NCBI RefSeq assembly: GCF_024055715.1
Contig: NZ_JAMXMV010000001.1
Coordinates: forward strand, 1,116,001 to 1,180,000
Direction: 5' to 3'
DNA from: Actinoallomurus soli
Lineage (GTDB): Bacteria; Actinomycetota; Actinomycetes; Streptosporangiales; Streptosporangiaceae
Length of the DNA: 64,000 nucleotides
A model generated the notes under the pieces. The model ran no database searches. It saw nothing but the letters and a program-made list of their open reading frames with translations, and was not told the DNA's origin. Positions 25,394 to 35,713 of this stretch are shown here, piece by piece; positions within the stretch are counted from its first letter, which is position 1, and each line of letters starts with the position of its first letter. The translations under genes and the position numbers were made by a program.

Positions 25394-26669
25394 GCGGATC
25401 CTGAACATCGGCGCCCTGGCACGGGTGGAGGGTGAGGGCGCGATGCGCGTCCGGGTCACGGGGGACCGCGTCGAGCAGATCGGGTTGAACATCTACGAAC
25501 CGCCGCGTTTCTTCGAGGCGTTCCTCCGCGGCCGCGCGTACACCGAACCGCCGGACATCACCTCGCGGATCTGCGGCATCTGTCCCGTCGCCTACCAGAT
25601 GAGCGCCTGCCGGGCCGTTGAGTCGGCGTGCGGCGTCGCGGTCGACGGGCCGCTGGGCGACCTGCGGCGGCTGCTGTACTGCGGGGAGTGGATCCAGAGT
25701 CATGCCCTGCACATCTATCTGCTCCACGCCCCGGACTTCCTCGGCTATCCGAGCGCGGTCGAGATGGCCCGCGCCTACCGGCCGTTGATCGAGCGCGGCC
25801 TCGAGCTGAAGAAGACCGGCAACATGATCATCGACCGGCTCGGCGGCCGCCCGATCCACCCCGTCAACGTACGGATCGGCGGCTTCCACCGGGTGCCCAC
25901 GCCCCGGGAGCTGCGCGGGCTCGTGCCGGGGCTCCGCCGGGCCCTGGAGGACGCGCTGGCCACGGTGCGCTGGGTGGCGGGCTTCGACTTCCCCGACCTG
26001 ACGTTCGACCATGAGTTCCTGGCCCTGACCGGTGAGGAGTACCCGCTCGAGCGCGGCACGCCCCGGACCACGACGGGCGCGTCGTTCGAGGTCGCGGACT
26101 TCGAGGACGAGGTCGTCGAGTATCAGGTCCCGCACTCGACCGCCCTGCACTCCCGGCTGGTGCACGGCGGCCGGTACCTCACCGGGCCGCTGGCGCGGTT
26201 CGCGCTGAACCGCGACCGCCTCTCCCCGCTGGCCCACGAGGCCGCCGCCGACGCCGGGCTCGGCCGCGAGTGCCGGAACCCGTTCCAGAGCATCGTCGTA
26301 CGCGCCGTCGAGATCGTCCACGCGATCGAGGAGGCCCTGCGCATCATCGCGTCCTACGAGCCCCCGCCGCCGTCCGTCCCGGTGCCGCCACGGGCGGGCC
26401 GCGGGCACGGCGCGACCGAGGCGCCGCGCGGCCTGCTGTTCCACCGCTACGACATCGGCGCCGACGGCCTGCTGACCTCGGCCCGGATCGTGCCACCGAC
26501 CTCGCAGAACCAGGCGGCGATCGAGGAGGACCTGCGCCACCTGGTGCAGGAGCGCCTCGATCTGGACGACGAGGCGCTCACCTCGGCGTGCGAACGGACG
26601 ATCCGCAGCTACGACCCGTGCATCTCCTGCGCGGCGCACTTCCTCGACCTGAAGGTCGTCAGATCATGA
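25377..26669 (+). CDS. hyhL: Group 3b [NiFe] hydrogenase large subunit
   Basis: 430 residues with both nickel-binding cysteine pairs: L1 [11 protein letters not shown] (about 62-72) and L2 [13 protein letters not shown] near the C-terminus. Processing after the His of L2 would release a short tail (FLDLKVVRS) once Ni is inserted, by the peptidase encoded next. ARVEGEG near the N-terminus is another family mark. Together with hyhB/G/S this fits a cytoplasmic, bidirectional NAD(P)-coupled hydrogenase. hypABCDEF accessory genes are not in the window. Confidence 0.95.
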   Translation: MTHRHERILNIGALARVEGEGAMRVRVTGDRVEQIGLNIYEPPRFFEAFLRGRAYTEPPDITSRICGICPVAYQMSACRAVESACGVAVDGPLGDLRRLLYCGEWIQSHALHIYLLHAPDFLGYPSAVEMARAYRPLIERGLELKKTGNMIIDRLGGRPIHPVNVRIGGFHRVPTPRELRGLVPGLRRALEDALATVRWVAGFDFPDLTFDHEFLALTGEEYPLERGTPRTTTGASFEVADFEDEVVEYQVPHSTALHSRLVHGGRYLTGPLARFALNRDRLSPLAHEAAADAGLGRECRNPFQSIVVRAVEIVHAIEEALRIIASYEPPPPSVPVPPRAGRGHGATEAPRGLLFHRYDIGADGLLTSARIVPPTSQNQAAIEEDLRHLVQERLDLDDEALTSACERTIRSYDPCISCAAHFLDLKVVRS

Positions 26670-27151
26670 TCGTCATCGGGGTGGGCAACGAACTGCGCCG
26701 GGACGACGGGGCCGGCCCGGCGGTGATCCGCGAGCTGCACGGCCGCTGCCCGCCGGACGTACGGCTCGTGACGTGCGACGGCGAGCCCATCTGGCTCATG
26801 GAGCTGTGGACCGGCGCGGACCTCGCCGTGGTGGTGGACGCGGTCTCGCCCGCGCGCGGGCCGGGGTACGTACACGAGGCCACCGACCTCCCCGCCGGAT
26901 CGCACGCCGACACCAGCTGCCACGGTCTCGGCATCGACCTGGCCGCGGAGCTCGGGCGGATCCTCGACCGGGTGCCCGGCGACCTGCGCGTCTACGGCAT
27001 CGAGGGCGTGGAGTTCGGCTTCGGCTCCGGCCTGACCCCGCCGGTGCGCCGCGCCGTCACGGAGGTGGCCCACCGGATCGCCGCGCTCGCCGACGAGAGG
27101 CGGCCCCGGCGCGCGGCGGGCGGGCCGGACCAGGACGGCCCCGCCGGCTGA
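26666..27151 (+). CDS. [NiFe] hydrogenase maturation endopeptidase
   Basis: 161 residues of the HyaD/HycI family. GVGNELRRDDGAGPAVI carries the GxGNxLxxDDG motif with the Ni-contacting Asp/Glu positions; LAVVVDAVSP holds the second Asp and SCHGLGIDLA the His. It clips the C-terminal tail of the large subunit. The ATG overlaps the hyhL stop as ATGA. The Arg/Gly/Pro-rich last 20 residues look dispensable. Confidence 0.9.
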   Translation: MIVIGVGNELRRDDGAGPAVIRELHGRCPPDVRLVTCDGEPIWLMELWTGADLAVVVDAVSPARGPGYVHEATDLPAGSHADTSCHGLGIDLAAELGRILDRVPGDLRVYGIEGVEFGFGSGLTPPVRRAVTEVAHRIAALADERRPRRAAGGPDQDGPAG

Positions 27152-27156
27152 ACGGA

Positions 27157-27189
27157 CCCGGGACCGGCCGTGACGGCGTACGGTCCGGG
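27157..27189. terminator. Probable terminator after the hydrogenase operon
   Basis: Stem cccgg(g)accg / cggtccggg around a 14-nt loop, starting 5 bp after the last hydrogenase-operon stop. Confidence 0.55.
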
Positions 27190-27249
27190 CGTCACCGCGA
27201 AGTCGGCTTTCCTCGGACCCTGGAACGCCGCGGTGTGCCGACGCTTCGC

Positions 27250-28104
27250 TCATCGGCCCTCTTGAAGCCCGGTGATCAACGCCACGGCCTGAGCGGCGAA
27301 GAGCCTCAGCTCCGCGGCGTCCACATCGGCGGCGCGACAGATCGCCTCGAAAACACCGAGATCCTTGAGAAGGATCTTGTACGCCAGCTCGGCGAACTGC
27401 GGGTCCGGCAAGATCCGGCCGACCAGCAGGTCCAGGCCGAAACTGCCCCCGCTCGCCGAGCTCAACACGGTTTCCGTCGCGGCTCGATCGAGGCCCAACC
27501 GGCGGCCGGTGTGCAGAGCCAGTGCGGCGGAGGTGAAGTTCGCGCCGAGGAGAGCCTGGTTGAGTGCCTTCATCTTCAGACCGCTGCCGATCGGCCCCAG
27601 GCGCACGACGTGCGTGCCGAACGTGTCGAGCACTGGGCGTACGGCTTCGAACGTCGCCGCCGGGCCACCCGCCATGACGGTGAGCTCCCCCGACACGGCG
27701 CGCGCCCGGAAACCGCTGATCGGTATGTCCATGACGGTGACGCCATGAGAGGCGCACCGGTGCGCCAGGTCGACGACGAACTCCACCGACACGGTCGAGT
27801 GGACCATGATGACACCGCCGGCGGCCATCCCGCTCAGGATGCCACCCTCGCCCAGGACCACCTCGCTGACATCGTCCTCGCCGAAGACGCAGACCCCGAC
27901 CACCTCGCTGTCGCGGCCGAGCTCGGCCAAAGTCTCGGCCCGCCGGAAAGAGGTCCCCTCGAACGGGCGCAGGCTCGCCTCGCGCCTGGCCCACAGTGTC
28001 ACCGGGAAACCTGCCTCGATGATCCGGCAGGCCATCGGCTCACCGATGTCACCGAGCCCGACGAAACCCACCCGCGGCTGAGAAACGGTCTTACCGTCCG
28101 TCAT
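27250..28104 (-). CDS. Beta-hydroxyacid dehydrogenase (HIBADH/GLYR family)
   Basis: 284 residues. N-terminal NAD(P) motif VGFVGLGDIGEPMACRIIEAG; substrate-binding DIPISGFRARAVSGELTVMAGG (usual form D.PvSGG..GA..G.L) where the second Gly of the SGG core is Phe; catalytic Lys in GSGLKMKALNQ (usual GxGxxxKxxNN). It oxidises or reduces small 3-hydroxy acids; variants act as imine reductases. The ATG at 28102-28104 gives the correct N-terminus; an in-frame extension upstream is rejected. It converges on the hydrogenase operon and is 77 bp past the GH65 gene; no DosR box was found for it. Confidence 0.87.
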   Translation of the reverse strand: MTDGKTVSQPRVGFVGLGDIGEPMACRIIEAGFPVTLWARREASLRPFEGTSFRRAETLAELGRDSEVVGVCVFGEDDVSEVVLGEGGILSGMAAGGVIMVHSTVSVEFVVDLAHRCASHGVTVMDIPISGFRARAVSGELTVMAGGPAATFEAVRPVLDTFGTHVVRLGPIGSGLKMKALNQALLGANFTSAALALHTGRRLGLDRAATETVLSSASGGSFGLDLLVGRILPDPQFAELAYKILLKDLGVFEAICRAADVDAAELRLFAAQAVALITGLQEGR

Positions 28105-28181
28105 ATCAACGCCCCGCCATAGTCCGAACGACGAAGACCCCATTCTGGCGTGTGCCGGCGTGTCGGCGTGCCGTCCGGGCG

Positions 28182-30644
28182 TCACCCGGTTCCCGCGGTC
28201 CGCTCGCCGGTCGGGTGCTCACCGGCCGGGGCGGGGGTGGCGAACCAGACGGTCCGTCCCGCCGGGATCGTGGTGACCGGGCCGCCGTCCACCACCATCC
28301 GGATCGGCGGTTGCGCCGATCGGCGCAGGCCGACCCGGACTCCCCGGTGATCCGCGTCGAGCCGGATGCCCCAGTGGCCGCGGTAGCGCAGTTCCATGCC
28401 GAGGCCGGGCAGGCCCGGAGGCAGACGCGGGTTCAGGCGGAGCACGTCGCCGCGCGGCTCCAGGCCGGTGTAGCAGCGCTGCGCCAGGTCCAGCGTGCCG
28501 GCCATGGCGCCCAGGTGGACGCCCTCGCCCGTCGTGCCGCCCTGGACGTCGTGCAGGTCGCCGTCCAGGGCCTCGAGGAAGAACCGCCAGGACGCGGCCC
28601 GGTCGGACCGGGCGAGGACCCAGGCGTGCACGACCGCGCTCAGCGTCGAGCCGTGCGAGGTGCGCGCGAGGTAGTACCGGACCGTCCTCGGGATGGCCGC
28701 GCGGTCGAGGCGGTATCCGAGCCGGGCCAGCAGGGCGGTCAGCTCGTCGGCGGACAGCAGGTAGAACAGCATCAGCACGTCGGCCTGCTTGGAAGCCTTG
28801 TACCGGTTGGGAGTGTCGCCCTCCGCCTCGAGGATGCGGTCGAGCCGCCGGATGTCGCCATATTTAGCCCGATACCCGGCCCAGTCGAACTCCGCGAGCT
28901 CCTCGTAACCCTCGAACTGGCTGATGACGCCGTCGGCGTGAAAGGGCACGCGCAGCCGCCGGCTCACATCATCCAGACGGGCGATCTCCGCGGGGCCGAG
29001 ACCGAGACGTTCGAGGAGCTCGGCCCGGCGCTCGGACGGCAGCAGGGCCAGCACGTCGAGCGCACGGCACAGCGTCCAGGCGGCCATGACGTTGGTGTAG
29101 GCGTTGTTGGCCAGCCCGGGGGCGGCCGCGCCGGGAAGGGCGTCGTGATACTCGTCCGGCCCCATGACACCCGTGATGTCGTACCGGCCCGAGGACGCGT
29201 CGAAGGTCGCCAGGTCCGCCCAGAAGCGGGCGATCTCCAGCAGCATCTCCGCGCCATGGGAGGACAGGAACTCCAGGTCGCCCGTCGCCTCGTAGTACTG
29301 CCAGATGTTGAAGGCGACGGCCAGGCCGACGTGCCGCTGCAGCCGGGAGTTGTCCGGCAGCCACCGGCCGGAGCGGGGGTTGAAGTGCGTGCGCGGCGTC
29401 TCGTCCCGGCCGTCGCCGCCGCTCTGCCAGGGGTACATCGCCCCGGCGTGGCCCGCCTCGCGAGCCGCTTCGCGCGCCGCCGGCAGCCGGTGCCACCGGT
29501 AGAGGAGCAGGGCACGCACGATGTCCGGGAAGCGGAGGCCGAGGAAGGGCAGCACGAACAGCTCGTCCCAGAAGACGTGCCCGCGGTAGGCCTCGCCGTG
29601 CAGCCCGCGGGCGGGCACGCCGACGTCGAGGCCCACCGTGTGCGGGGAGACCGTCTGCAGCAGGTGGAACATGTGCAGGTTGACGGTCCGCTGCGCCGCA
29701 CTCCGCCCCACCTCGAGGCGCGCCCGGCGCCACAGGTGGTCCCAGGCCAGGACGTGCCGGTCGCACAGCTCCCCGAAGGCGGGCGCCCGCTCGGCGCGCG
29801 ACCGGGCCGCCGCCAGGGGCCCGTCGGTGGCGCGGTCCCGGGAGGTGTGCAGCGCGACGACCTTCTCCACGGTCACCGCGTCCCCCTGGCGCACCGTCAC
29901 GGTGAGGTGATGCGCGATCCGGCCGGGCTCGTCGTGAATCTCCTGACGGATCACGGCCGCGCCGGTCACGGTCGTGCGGGCGGCCTCGGCGATCCGCACC
30001 GCCGAGGTCACGGTCTCGGCCTCCAGCCAGATCACGTCACGGTCCGCGCCGGTCGACCGGATCACCAGGTGGGCGTCGGCCAGCCCGCGGTAGCGGGCCA
30101 CGCCGTCGTTGCGCACCCGGCCGTCCAGGCCCGAGCGGATCTCCAGCGTGCCGCTCCAGTTCTCCGCCCGGATCACGGTGCGCAACGCCGCCAGGTGCGG
30201 ATCGTCCATGGAGACCAGGCGCTGCTGCTCGACCGCGGTGTCCCGCCCCGCCGCGTCCCGATGACGCAGGCGCCGGGTGAGCACTCCGCGGCGCAGGTCG
30301 AGCTCCTGCCGGTGGTCGAGCAGCCCGGCGGGGCCGGAACCGAACCACTCGCCGTCCCCGGCGCGGAACGTCAACGGCAGCCAGTTCGGCGCGTTGACCA
30401 GATCTTCGTTGGTCGTCGTACGGCCGGCGACCGTCGATGTCAGCCGGTCGTAGCAGCCGGCGACGTAGGTCCCCGGGTGATGCACGGCATCGGCGATCGC
30501 CTCGGGAGCCGCGCCCCGCGTCGCGAAATAGCCGTTGCCGAGCGTGCACAGCGACTCCCGCAGCCGTTCCCCGTCCGGGTCGACGCCGTCGTAGCGGAGC
30601 AGCCACGCCCCCACGGCCCGCCTCCTGCCCTTCATCTGATTCAT
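28182..30644 (-). CDS. GH65 family glycoside hydrolase/phosphorylase
   Basis: About 820 residues. An N-terminal beta-sandwich (from LCTLGNGYFATRG) leads to an (alpha/alpha)6 barrel with AYRGHVFWDELFVLPF, the general-acid Glu in GVMGPDEYHD (about residue 495), NRYKASKQADVLMLFYLL, ARTSHGSTLS and GEGVHLGAMAGT. GH65 enzymes cleave or phosphorolyse alpha-glucosides such as trehalose and maltose. The KASKQAD and SHGSTLS phosphate-site segments favour a phosphorylase. The start is uncertain: ATG 30644 or 30635; both leave a DosR-like box 50-60 bp upstream, shared with the divergent stress protein. Confidence 0.87.
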   Translation of the reverse strand: MNQMKGRRRAVGAWLLRYDGVDPDGERLRESLCTLGNGYFATRGAAPEAIADAVHHPGTYVAGCYDRLTSTVAGRTTTNEDLVNAPNWLPLTFRAGDGEWFGSGPAGLLDHRQELDLRRGVLTRRLRHRDAAGRDTAVEQQRLVSMDDPHLAALRTVIRAENWSGTLEIRSGLDGRVRNDGVARYRGLADAHLVIRSTGADRDVIWLEAETVTSAVRIAEAARTTVTGAAVIRQEIHDEPGRIAHHLTVTVRQGDAVTVEKVVALHTSRDRATDGPLAAARSRAERAPAFGELCDRHVLAWDHLWRRARLEVGRSAAQRTVNLHMFHLLQTVSPHTVGLDVGVPARGLHGEAYRGHVFWDELFVLPFLGLRFPDIVRALLLYRWHRLPAAREAAREAGHAGAMYPWQSGGDGRDETPRTHFNPRSGRWLPDNSRLQRHVGLAVAFNIWQYYEATGDLEFLSSHGAEMLLEIARFWADLATFDASSGRYDITGVMGPDEYHDALPGAAAPGLANNAYTNVMAAWTLCRALDVLALLPSERRAELLERLGLGPAEIARLDDVSRRLRVPFHADGVISQFEGYEELAEFDWAGYRAKYGDIRRLDRILEAEGDTPNRYKASKQADVLMLFYLLSADELTALLARLGYRLDRAAIPRTVRYYLARTSHGSTLSAVVHAWVLARSDRAASWRFFLEALDGDLHDVQGGTTGEGVHLGAMAGTLDLAQRCYTGLEPRGDVLRLNPRLPPGLPGLGMELRYRGHWGIRLDADHRGVRVGLRRSAQPPIRMVVDGGPVTTIPAGRTVWFATPAPAGEHPTGERTAGTG

Positions 30645-30693
30645 CCCAGCCGCCCGGAATCCCGCGTACGAGAGGCGGACCGCCCGTCGTTGC

Positions 30694-30708
30694 GGGACCT
30701 TCGGCCTC
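30694..30708. promoter_or_regulatory. DosR-like box between GH65 and universal stress genes
   Basis: GGGACCTTCGGCCTC agrees with GGGACTTNNGNCCCT at 9 of 12 defined positions. It is centred about 80 bp before the stress-protein ATG and about 55 bp before the GH65 start. Confidence 0.5.
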
Positions 30709-30781
30709 TGGCGGCCGTCGTCGCCGGCGGATGCGATGGGAGCGGACACGGCCGGGATCCGTTGCTGAGGGAAGGATGGTC

Positions 30782-31648
30782 ATGCGTGAGATCGTCGTCG
30801 GCGCCGATGGGTCGGACCAGAGTCTCCGGGCGGTCGAGTGGGCGGCCGAGGAGGCGGAACGCAGGGCTCTGCCCCTGCGGATCGTGCACGCCGAGGCGGA
30901 GTGGATGTACGACACCCCGGTCGACCCGAGGCTCGGTGGCGTACGGGAACTGCTGCTGACCGGTGGCAAGGAGCTGCTGGCCAGGGCGGAGGCCGTCGCG
31001 CGCGAGCGTGCCCCCGGCGTCGCCGTCAGCGCGGAGACCGCACCCGGTCAGGTCGCGCGCGTCCTCCTGGAGAGGGCGGGTGACTCGGCGATGGTCGTGC
31101 TGGGCGGCCACGGCATGGGGGCCGCGACCGGCCTGCTGCTGGGTTCGAGCACGCTGCAGGTCGTCACGCACGCGAAGGTCCCCACCGTGGTCGTGCGCGA
31201 CCTGGAACCCGCGGAGCGGCGGGAGATCGTGGTCGGAGTGGAGGGACCGGCGGTCAGCGAGCCGGCCGTCGGGTTCGCGTTCGAGGAGGCCGCGCTGCGC
31301 GAGGCCCGGCTGCGCGCCGTCCACGTCTGGACCTACCCCGCCTCGAGCGGCCCGGGCGACATGCGCCCGCTGGTGTACGACCCGAGGCTCGTCGCGGAGG
31401 AGGAGCTGCGCCTGGTGGAGGCGTCGCTGGCCGCCTGGCGGGACAAGTTCCCCGAGGTCGAGGTCGTCTTCGACGTCGAGCACGGCCGGCCGGTGCGGAT
31501 CCTCGGCGGCGCGTCGGCGCGGGCCGACCTCCTCGTGGTCGGCACCCGGGGCAGGGGCGGCTTCACCGGTCTGCTCCTGGGATCGGTGAGCCACGGGCTG
31601 CTGCATCACGCCCACTGCCCGCTGGCCGTCGTACCGGCCGCCCGCTGA
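30782..31648 (+). CDS. Universal stress protein, tandem UspA domains (Rv2005c type)
   Basis: 288 residues, two UspA domains (about 1-140 and 148-288). Each has an N-terminal strand with the ATP-site Asp or its equivalent (IVVGADGSDQSLRAVEWA; IVVGVEGPAVSEPAVGFA) and a C-terminal G-x2-G-x9-G(S/T) nucleotide loop (GGHGMGAATGLLLGSSTLQV; GTRGRGGFTGLLLGSVSHGL). In the second domain the usual DGS is EGP. Mycobacterial tandem Usps of this size are DosR targets. ATG 30782 is preferred to 30776 because GGGAAGG is 6 nt upstream. Confidence 0.92.
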   Translation: MREIVVGADGSDQSLRAVEWAAEEAERRALPLRIVHAEAEWMYDTPVDPRLGGVRELLLTGGKELLARAEAVARERAPGVAVSAETAPGQVARVLLERAGDSAMVVLGGHGMGAATGLLLGSSTLQVVTHAKVPTVVVRDLEPAERREIVVGVEGPAVSEPAVGFAFEEAALREARLRAVHVWTYPASSGPGDMRPLVYDPRLVAEEELRLVEASLAAWRDKFPEVEVVFDVEHGRPVRILGGASARADLLVVGTRGRGGFTGLLLGSVSHGLLHHAHCPLAVVPAAR

Positions 31649-31667
31649 ACCACCCCGCCCGCCCGCG

Positions 31668-32420
31668 CTAATGGCGCCCGATCAGGGCGGGGGCCCTGAG
31701 CAGCGTCACCTGCGCGAGATCCTCGATCACCACGTCCGCGCCGTACGCGCGGAGTTCGGCGCCCCGGCCGACGCGGTCGACCCCCACCACGAGCCCGAAG
31801 CCGCCGTGCCGTCCGGCCGCCACGCCGTCCGGCGACTGCTCGATGACGGCGGTCCGCGTCGGAGGCGTCCTCATCCGCAGCGCCGCCTCGATGAGCAGGC
31901 AGGGTTCGAGGTGGCCGGGCAGGCCGGTGCCCGGCGCGTCCAGGCCGTCCAGCCGTACGTCGAACATGTCCGCGACGCCGGCGCGGGTGAGCAGTTCGGC
32001 GGCGTACCGGTCGACGGAGATCGCGGCCGTGCGCAGCCGGTGGCGGCGCGCCGCGCGAACGAGATCGACGGTCGAGGCGAAGGGCGCGATCCCGTGCCGG
32101 CGGACCTCGGTGAGGAACAGCCTCTCCTGGCGCTCGACCAGGTCGAGGACGATCTCGGCCGGCGGCGCCGGCCCCCGGGAGGCGAGGAACTCGCGCACCC
32201 CGCCGGATCGTGGTCGGCCGTGGAAGTACCGCAGGTAGTCCGCACGGACCTCGAACGGCCGGAAGCCCGCCTCCCGTCCCGTGGTGTGAGAGCGCAGGAA
32301 CGGGTCCAGCACCGACTTCCAGGCGGCAGCCGCCGGCCGAGCCGTGTCGAGGACGACACCGTCGACCCCGAAGATGATCGCCGCGACGTCGCCGCCGAGC
32401 ACGCATCGATCGGTCCGCAC
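31668..32420 (-). CDS. HAD-superfamily protein related to beta-phosphoglucomutase, altered nucleophile
   Basis: About 250 residues. Similar in layout to the N-terminal domain of Rv2006/OtsB1: AWKSVLDPFLRSH, DYLRYFHGRPRSGGVREFLASRG, AAISVDRYAAELL, EPCLLIEAALRM, GLVVGVDRVG. The first HAD motif reads IFGVDGVVLDTA, so the usual nucleophilic Asp (FDxDG) is Gly. Unless another residue substitutes, phosphotransfer chemistry should be lost. GTG 32420 is favoured (AGAGGGG 8 nt upstream) over GTG 32429. Divergent from the V/A-ATPase operon across two DosR-type boxes. Confidence 0.8.
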   Translation of the reverse strand: MRTDRCVLGGDVAAIIFGVDGVVLDTARPAAAAWKSVLDPFLRSHTTGREAGFRPFEVRADYLRYFHGRPRSGGVREFLASRGPAPPAEIVLDLVERQERLFLTEVRRHGIAPFASTVDLVRAARRHRLRTAAISVDRYAAELLTRAGVADMFDVRLDGLDAPGTGLPGHLEPCLLIEAALRMRTPPTRTAVIEQSPDGVAAGRHGGFGLVVGVDRVGRGAELRAYGADVVIEDLAQVTLLRAPALIGRH

Positions 32421-32520
32421 CCGTCTCACCCCTCTTCGGTCCTGTGCCTGACTTCGGCCCGCCTCTTCACTCCAGGCGAATCCCCGGCCGGGCCGTAGGG
32501 ACGAACTTCCCGCGTGTCCG

Positions 32521-32553
32521 GGGACTTCGGTCCCTTACCAGGGCGAAAGTCCC
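32521..32553. promoter_or_regulatory. Paired DosR-type boxes, V/A-ATPase and HAD genes
   Basis: Box 1 (32521-32535) is GGGACTTCGGTCCCT, an exact match to GGGACTTNNGNCCCT. Box 2 (32539-32553, minus strand) is GGGACTTTCGCCCTG, a near match. Close pairs are typical of strongly DosR-induced promoters. They lie 58 bp before the ATPase operon and about 100 bp before the HAD start. Confidence 0.75.
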
Positions 32554-32611
32554 GAAAGCCGGTCCCATGTGACCCTGCCGCGCGCGACCCGGCCACCGTG
32601 AGGATGTGAGC

Positions 32612-33040
32612 ATGGGAAGGCTGCGCGGGTTCCTGGAACGATTCAGGCCGACCGGGGTTCCCGGCGCCGCCGCGCGTGCGGGCGTGCCCGCCGACCGGGC
32701 CGCCGAAGACCGGGCCGAGCTGGCCGGTGTGTTCGCGGCCATGGAACCGGTGCAGGCGGAGTGCCGGGAGATCCGCGAGGCCGCCGAGCGCGCGGCACAC
32801 GACGTTCGGCGCCGCGCCGACGAGGAGGCCACGGCCCTGCTCGGCGCCGCGAGGGCGCGAGCACAGACCGAGCGGGCGGCCGCGTCCGTGGCGGCGGGAC
32901 GATCCGCCGCCGCCGAGCGCAGAGTGATCGTCGCCGACGCCGAGCGGCGCGCGGCGACGATCCGGGAGCGCGCCGACGAGCGGCTGCCCGCGCTGGTGAC
33001 CCGGGCCGTCGAGATGGTCAAGGCGATGACCGGGGAATGA
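32612..33040 (+). CDS. V/A-type ATPase peripheral-stalk (G/H-like) subunit
   Basis: 142 residues dominated by a coiled coil rich in Ala/Glu/Arg (about 45-120, DEEATALLGAARARAQ and ADAERRAATIRERADE), ending in LVTRAVEMVKAMTGE like archaeal-type H/G stalk subunits. It probably pairs with subunit E as the peripheral stalk. GAGG lies 8 nt before ATG 32612. First gene of an eight-gene coupled operon: G/H-C-I-K-E-A-B-D. Confidence 0.65.
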   Translation: MGRLRGFLERFRPTGVPGAAARAGVPADRAAEDRAELAGVFAAMEPVQAECREIREAAERAAHDVRRRADEEATALLGAARARAQTERAAASVAAGRSAAAERRVIVADAERRAATIRERADERLPALVTRAVEMVKAMTGE

Positions 33041-33985
33041 GCGCAGCCTGGGTCGCGGGGAGCGTCCGGGCCCGGGCGCTGGTGGCCCGGCGGCGGATGC
33101 CGGGCATCGCGCGCCGCATCGCCGGCCGGCCGAACCTGGGCGACGCCCTCCGGCTGCTGGCCGCGACGCCGTACGGCCACGACGTGCGCGAGGGGCAGGA
33201 CGTCCTCGCGGCGCAGCACGCGGTGGCGGCCACCCTGCTGTGGCATCTGCGGGTTCTGGCGGGGTGGCTGCCGCCCCGGGGCGCGGCGCTCCTGCGGGTG
33301 CTGGCCGGCTGGTTCGAGATCGCCGACGTCGAGGCGCGTCTCCTCGGCGGGCCCGCCTTCGACATGGGTGCGCTGGCGACCGTCCGGCCCGGCCTCCGGA
33401 GCGCGGCCGACCTGCGCGCCGCGCTCGCCGCCTCGCCGTGGGGCGATCCGGGCGGGAGCGATGACCGGGCGGTCCGGCTGGGCATGCGGATCTCCTGGGC
33501 CCGGCGGGTCGCGGCCGTGTCGGTGGACGCGCGGCCATGGGCGGCCGGTGCCCTCGCGCTGCTCGTGGCCCGCGAACGGTTCCTGACCGGCGAGACCGTG
33601 CCGGTGCCGCCGTCCGACGGGGCACTGCCGGTGTCGCCGGCGGACAGGGCCGCGCCGGTATCGCCGTCCGACGGGGCACTGCCGGTGTCGCCGGCGGGTC
33701 TGCTCGTGAGGGACGCCGGGCGGGCCGGCGGCCTGGCCGAACTGTCGCGCCGGCTGCCCGGCGACGCGGCCTGGGCACTGCAGGGCGTCGCCGGTGAGCA
33801 CGACCTCTGGGCGGCGGAGGCGCGATGGTGGACCCGGGTCGAGCGGGACGCCGCGGACCTGCTGGCGGGCGCTGGTCACGGCCCAGAGCCGGTGCTCGGC
33901 GCGGTCGCCCTCCTGGCGGCGGACGCCCGGCGGGTGCGCGCCGCGCTGGAACTGGCCGCGCGCGGCGGCTCCGTGGAGGCGTTCG

Positions 33986-34002
<17 letters not shown>
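33037..34002 (+). CDS. ntpC: V/A-type ATPase subunit C-like
   Basis: 321 residues, helical, Ala/Arg/Leu-rich. GWFEIADVEARLLGGPAFD resembles the repeated three-helix segments of subunit C/d, which caps the c-ring and takes the central shaft; length and operon position agree, but similarity is diffuse. A Pro/Ser/Ala-rich insert (about 188-222) arises from a 54-bp DNA repeat. ATGA overlap with the preceding gene and 17-bp overlap with subunit I. Confidence 0.6.
33608..33697. repeat. 54-bp-period direct repeat within subunit C gene
   Basis: A 36-bp exact repeat (33608-33643 and 33662-33697) separated by 18 bp, encoding two copies of SDGALPVSPA. The period is a multiple of three, so the frame is kept. 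Confidence 0.8.
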
Positions 34003-35712
<1,710 letters not shown>

Positions 35713-35713
35713 C

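Noticed and set aside
22246-27151. Complex I or formate hydrogenlyase (group 4) assignment of the hydrogenase
   Set aside because: No membrane subunits; FAD/NAD(P) subunit plus HyhB-like subunit and intact L1/L2 cysteines indicate a soluble group 3b-like enzyme.
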